Of a stretch of 64,000 nt of DNA, positions 63,400 through 64,000 are shown piece by piece. How positions within the stretch are numbered: the stretch's first letter is position 1; every line of letters starts with the position of its first letter. The translations under genes and the position numbers were made by a program. Source of the DNA: Allobosea sp. (GTDB taxonomy: Bacteria; Pseudomonadota; Alphaproteobacteria; Rhizobiales; Beijerinckiaceae). Location: assembly GCF_017308015.1 (NCBI RefSeq), contig NZ_JAFKFW010000002.1:372001-436000 (forward strand), written 5' to 3'. Below the pieces are notes generated by a model, which saw only the letters and a program-made list of their open reading frames with translations, did no database searches and was not told the DNA's origin.

Positions 63400-64000
63400 T
63401 CAGGCCCCGCCCTGCCAGGCTTTGATCCAGTCCATCGGCCAGAGCAGCATGATGACGTTGAGGGTGAGGTTGTCGCGGATCAGCCAGCCGACGATCAGCT
63501 CCATCGCCAATGCGCTGGCCACCGTCAGCCAGACGGGCGCGAAGCGAGCGACGAGGAAGCCCAGCGCCATTGAGAGGATGTCGCAGACCGAGTTCAGGAC
63601 GCTGTCGCCGTAATAGTCGAGCGAGATCGTCGCCGAGCGGTAATGCTCGATCACGCCATTGGTGTTCTCGGCGATCTCCCAGGCGCCTTCGAGCAGGATC
63701 GAGAGGAGAAGCGCGAGCCCGAACGAGATCGGCAGGCCGGTAACGCGACGGATCAGCCAGAACAGGCCGTAAAACAGGAAGCCGTGGATGATGTGCGAGA
63801 AGGTGTACCAGTCGGCGATGTGCTGGGAGTTCTCGGAGGACATCACCGTGCCTTGCCAGAACTTGATCGTCCCGCATTTGCAGATCGGCTCGCGGCCCAT
63901 CCAGAGCAGGATCGCAGCGACGCCCGCGATCAGCAGCGCGGCGACCAGCACGAGCGCCAAGGGGCCGAGCCGGTTCGGCGCCCAGCTTGCGCGGCTGTCA
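63400..64000 (-). CDS. DUF2585 (UPF0314) membrane protein, N-terminus outside window
   Basis: At least 200 residues are visible, open to the window's right edge. The family core is clear: [15 protein letters not shown], then [20 protein letters not shown] and [20 protein letters not shown], then [20 protein letters not shown]. There are about four membrane segments. A TTG at 63958-63960 is an in-frame internal start candidate, but family members usually begin further upstream, so I treat the 5' end as cut off. Function is unknown. The gene is five bases upstream of glcF on the same strand. Confidence 0.82.
   Translation of the reverse strand, partial: DSRASWAPNRLGPLALVLVAALLIAGVAAILLWMGREPICKCGTIKFWQGTVMSSENSQHIADWYTFSHIIHGFLFYGLFWLIRRVTGLPISFGLALLLSILLEGAWEIAENTNGVIEHYRSATISLDYYGDSVLNSVCDILSMALGFLVARFAPVWLTVASALAMELIVGWLIRDNLTLNVIMLLWPMDWIKAWQGGA

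Overview
The window is high-GC chromosomal DNA from an alphaproteobacterium, most probably of the order Hyphomicrobiales (Rhizobiales). The evidence is a giant coiled-coil protein of the Growth Pole Ring (GPR/RgsE) type, a family known from polar-growing Rhizobiales; a hisS-hisZ-hisG operon; an mla operon whose MlaE carries its own STAS domain; a DUF2585 gene beside glcF; and intergenic palindromic repeats of a type common in the order. The gene content looks Bosea-like, but the genus is an inference. I found no rRNA, tRNA, CRISPR array, insertion sequence or prophage.

Layout. 0-8 kb: UspA fragment, 2Fe-2S ferredoxin, Hpt protein, the 2068-residue GPR homologue and a small DnaB-like ATPase. 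8.5-12.3 kb: mla-type lipid-transport operon (minus strand). 12.6-19.2 kb: an uncharacterised protein, a NitT/TauT-type ABC transporter diverging from a creatininase-family hydrolase, soxR diverging from an FMN reductase through a SoxR-type promoter, and a metallo-beta-lactamase-fold hydrolase. 19.3-23.6 kb: matB and matA (malonate activation and malonyl-CoA decarboxylation) and an OtnK-type kinase. 23.9-41.4 kb: a large catabolic region, described below. 41.5-49 kb: MATE exporter, two L,D-transpeptidases flanking a DUF2076 gene, a flippase, GNAT and EamA genes and a frameshifted DUF1801 gene. 49-57 kb: thioesterase, MarR regulator, groESL with CIRCE, orphan PhnD-like and LivJ-like binding proteins and a BacA/YddA-type ABC exporter. 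57-64 kb: META-domain protein, hisG-hisZ-hisS, glcF and a DUF2585 protein cut by the window end.

The catabolic region has two arms. The plus-strand arm holds a peptide-type binding protein, two permeases, a gamma-glutamyltransferase without signal peptide and a DUF1028 protein. The minus-strand arm has ten genes: N-carbamoyl-L-amino-acid hydrolase/allantoate amidohydrolase family enzyme, amidase, a second binding protein with two permeases, N-carbamoyl-D-amino-acid hydrolase, a cog3964-type amidohydrolase, GNAT acetyltransferase, RidA, and a D-threonine aldolase/D-serine dehydratase-type PLP enzyme. I infer that it imports N-blocked or gamma-linked amino acids, unblocks both stereoisomers, and breaks down D-amino acids with RidA clearing the reactive enamine. 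Neither transporter has an ATPase gene here.

Between the two arms sits a small stand-alone protein (29900-30490): a short coiled coil followed by about nineteen 8-residue repeats like the triple-stranded beta-helix of phage gp5 and VgrG spikes, with no phage or type VI secretion genes nearby. This and the catabolic region are the best candidates for undescribed biology. The GPR homologue, with 22-residue repeats followed by 33-residue repeats, and the two L,D-transpeptidases fit a bacterium that grows from its pole.
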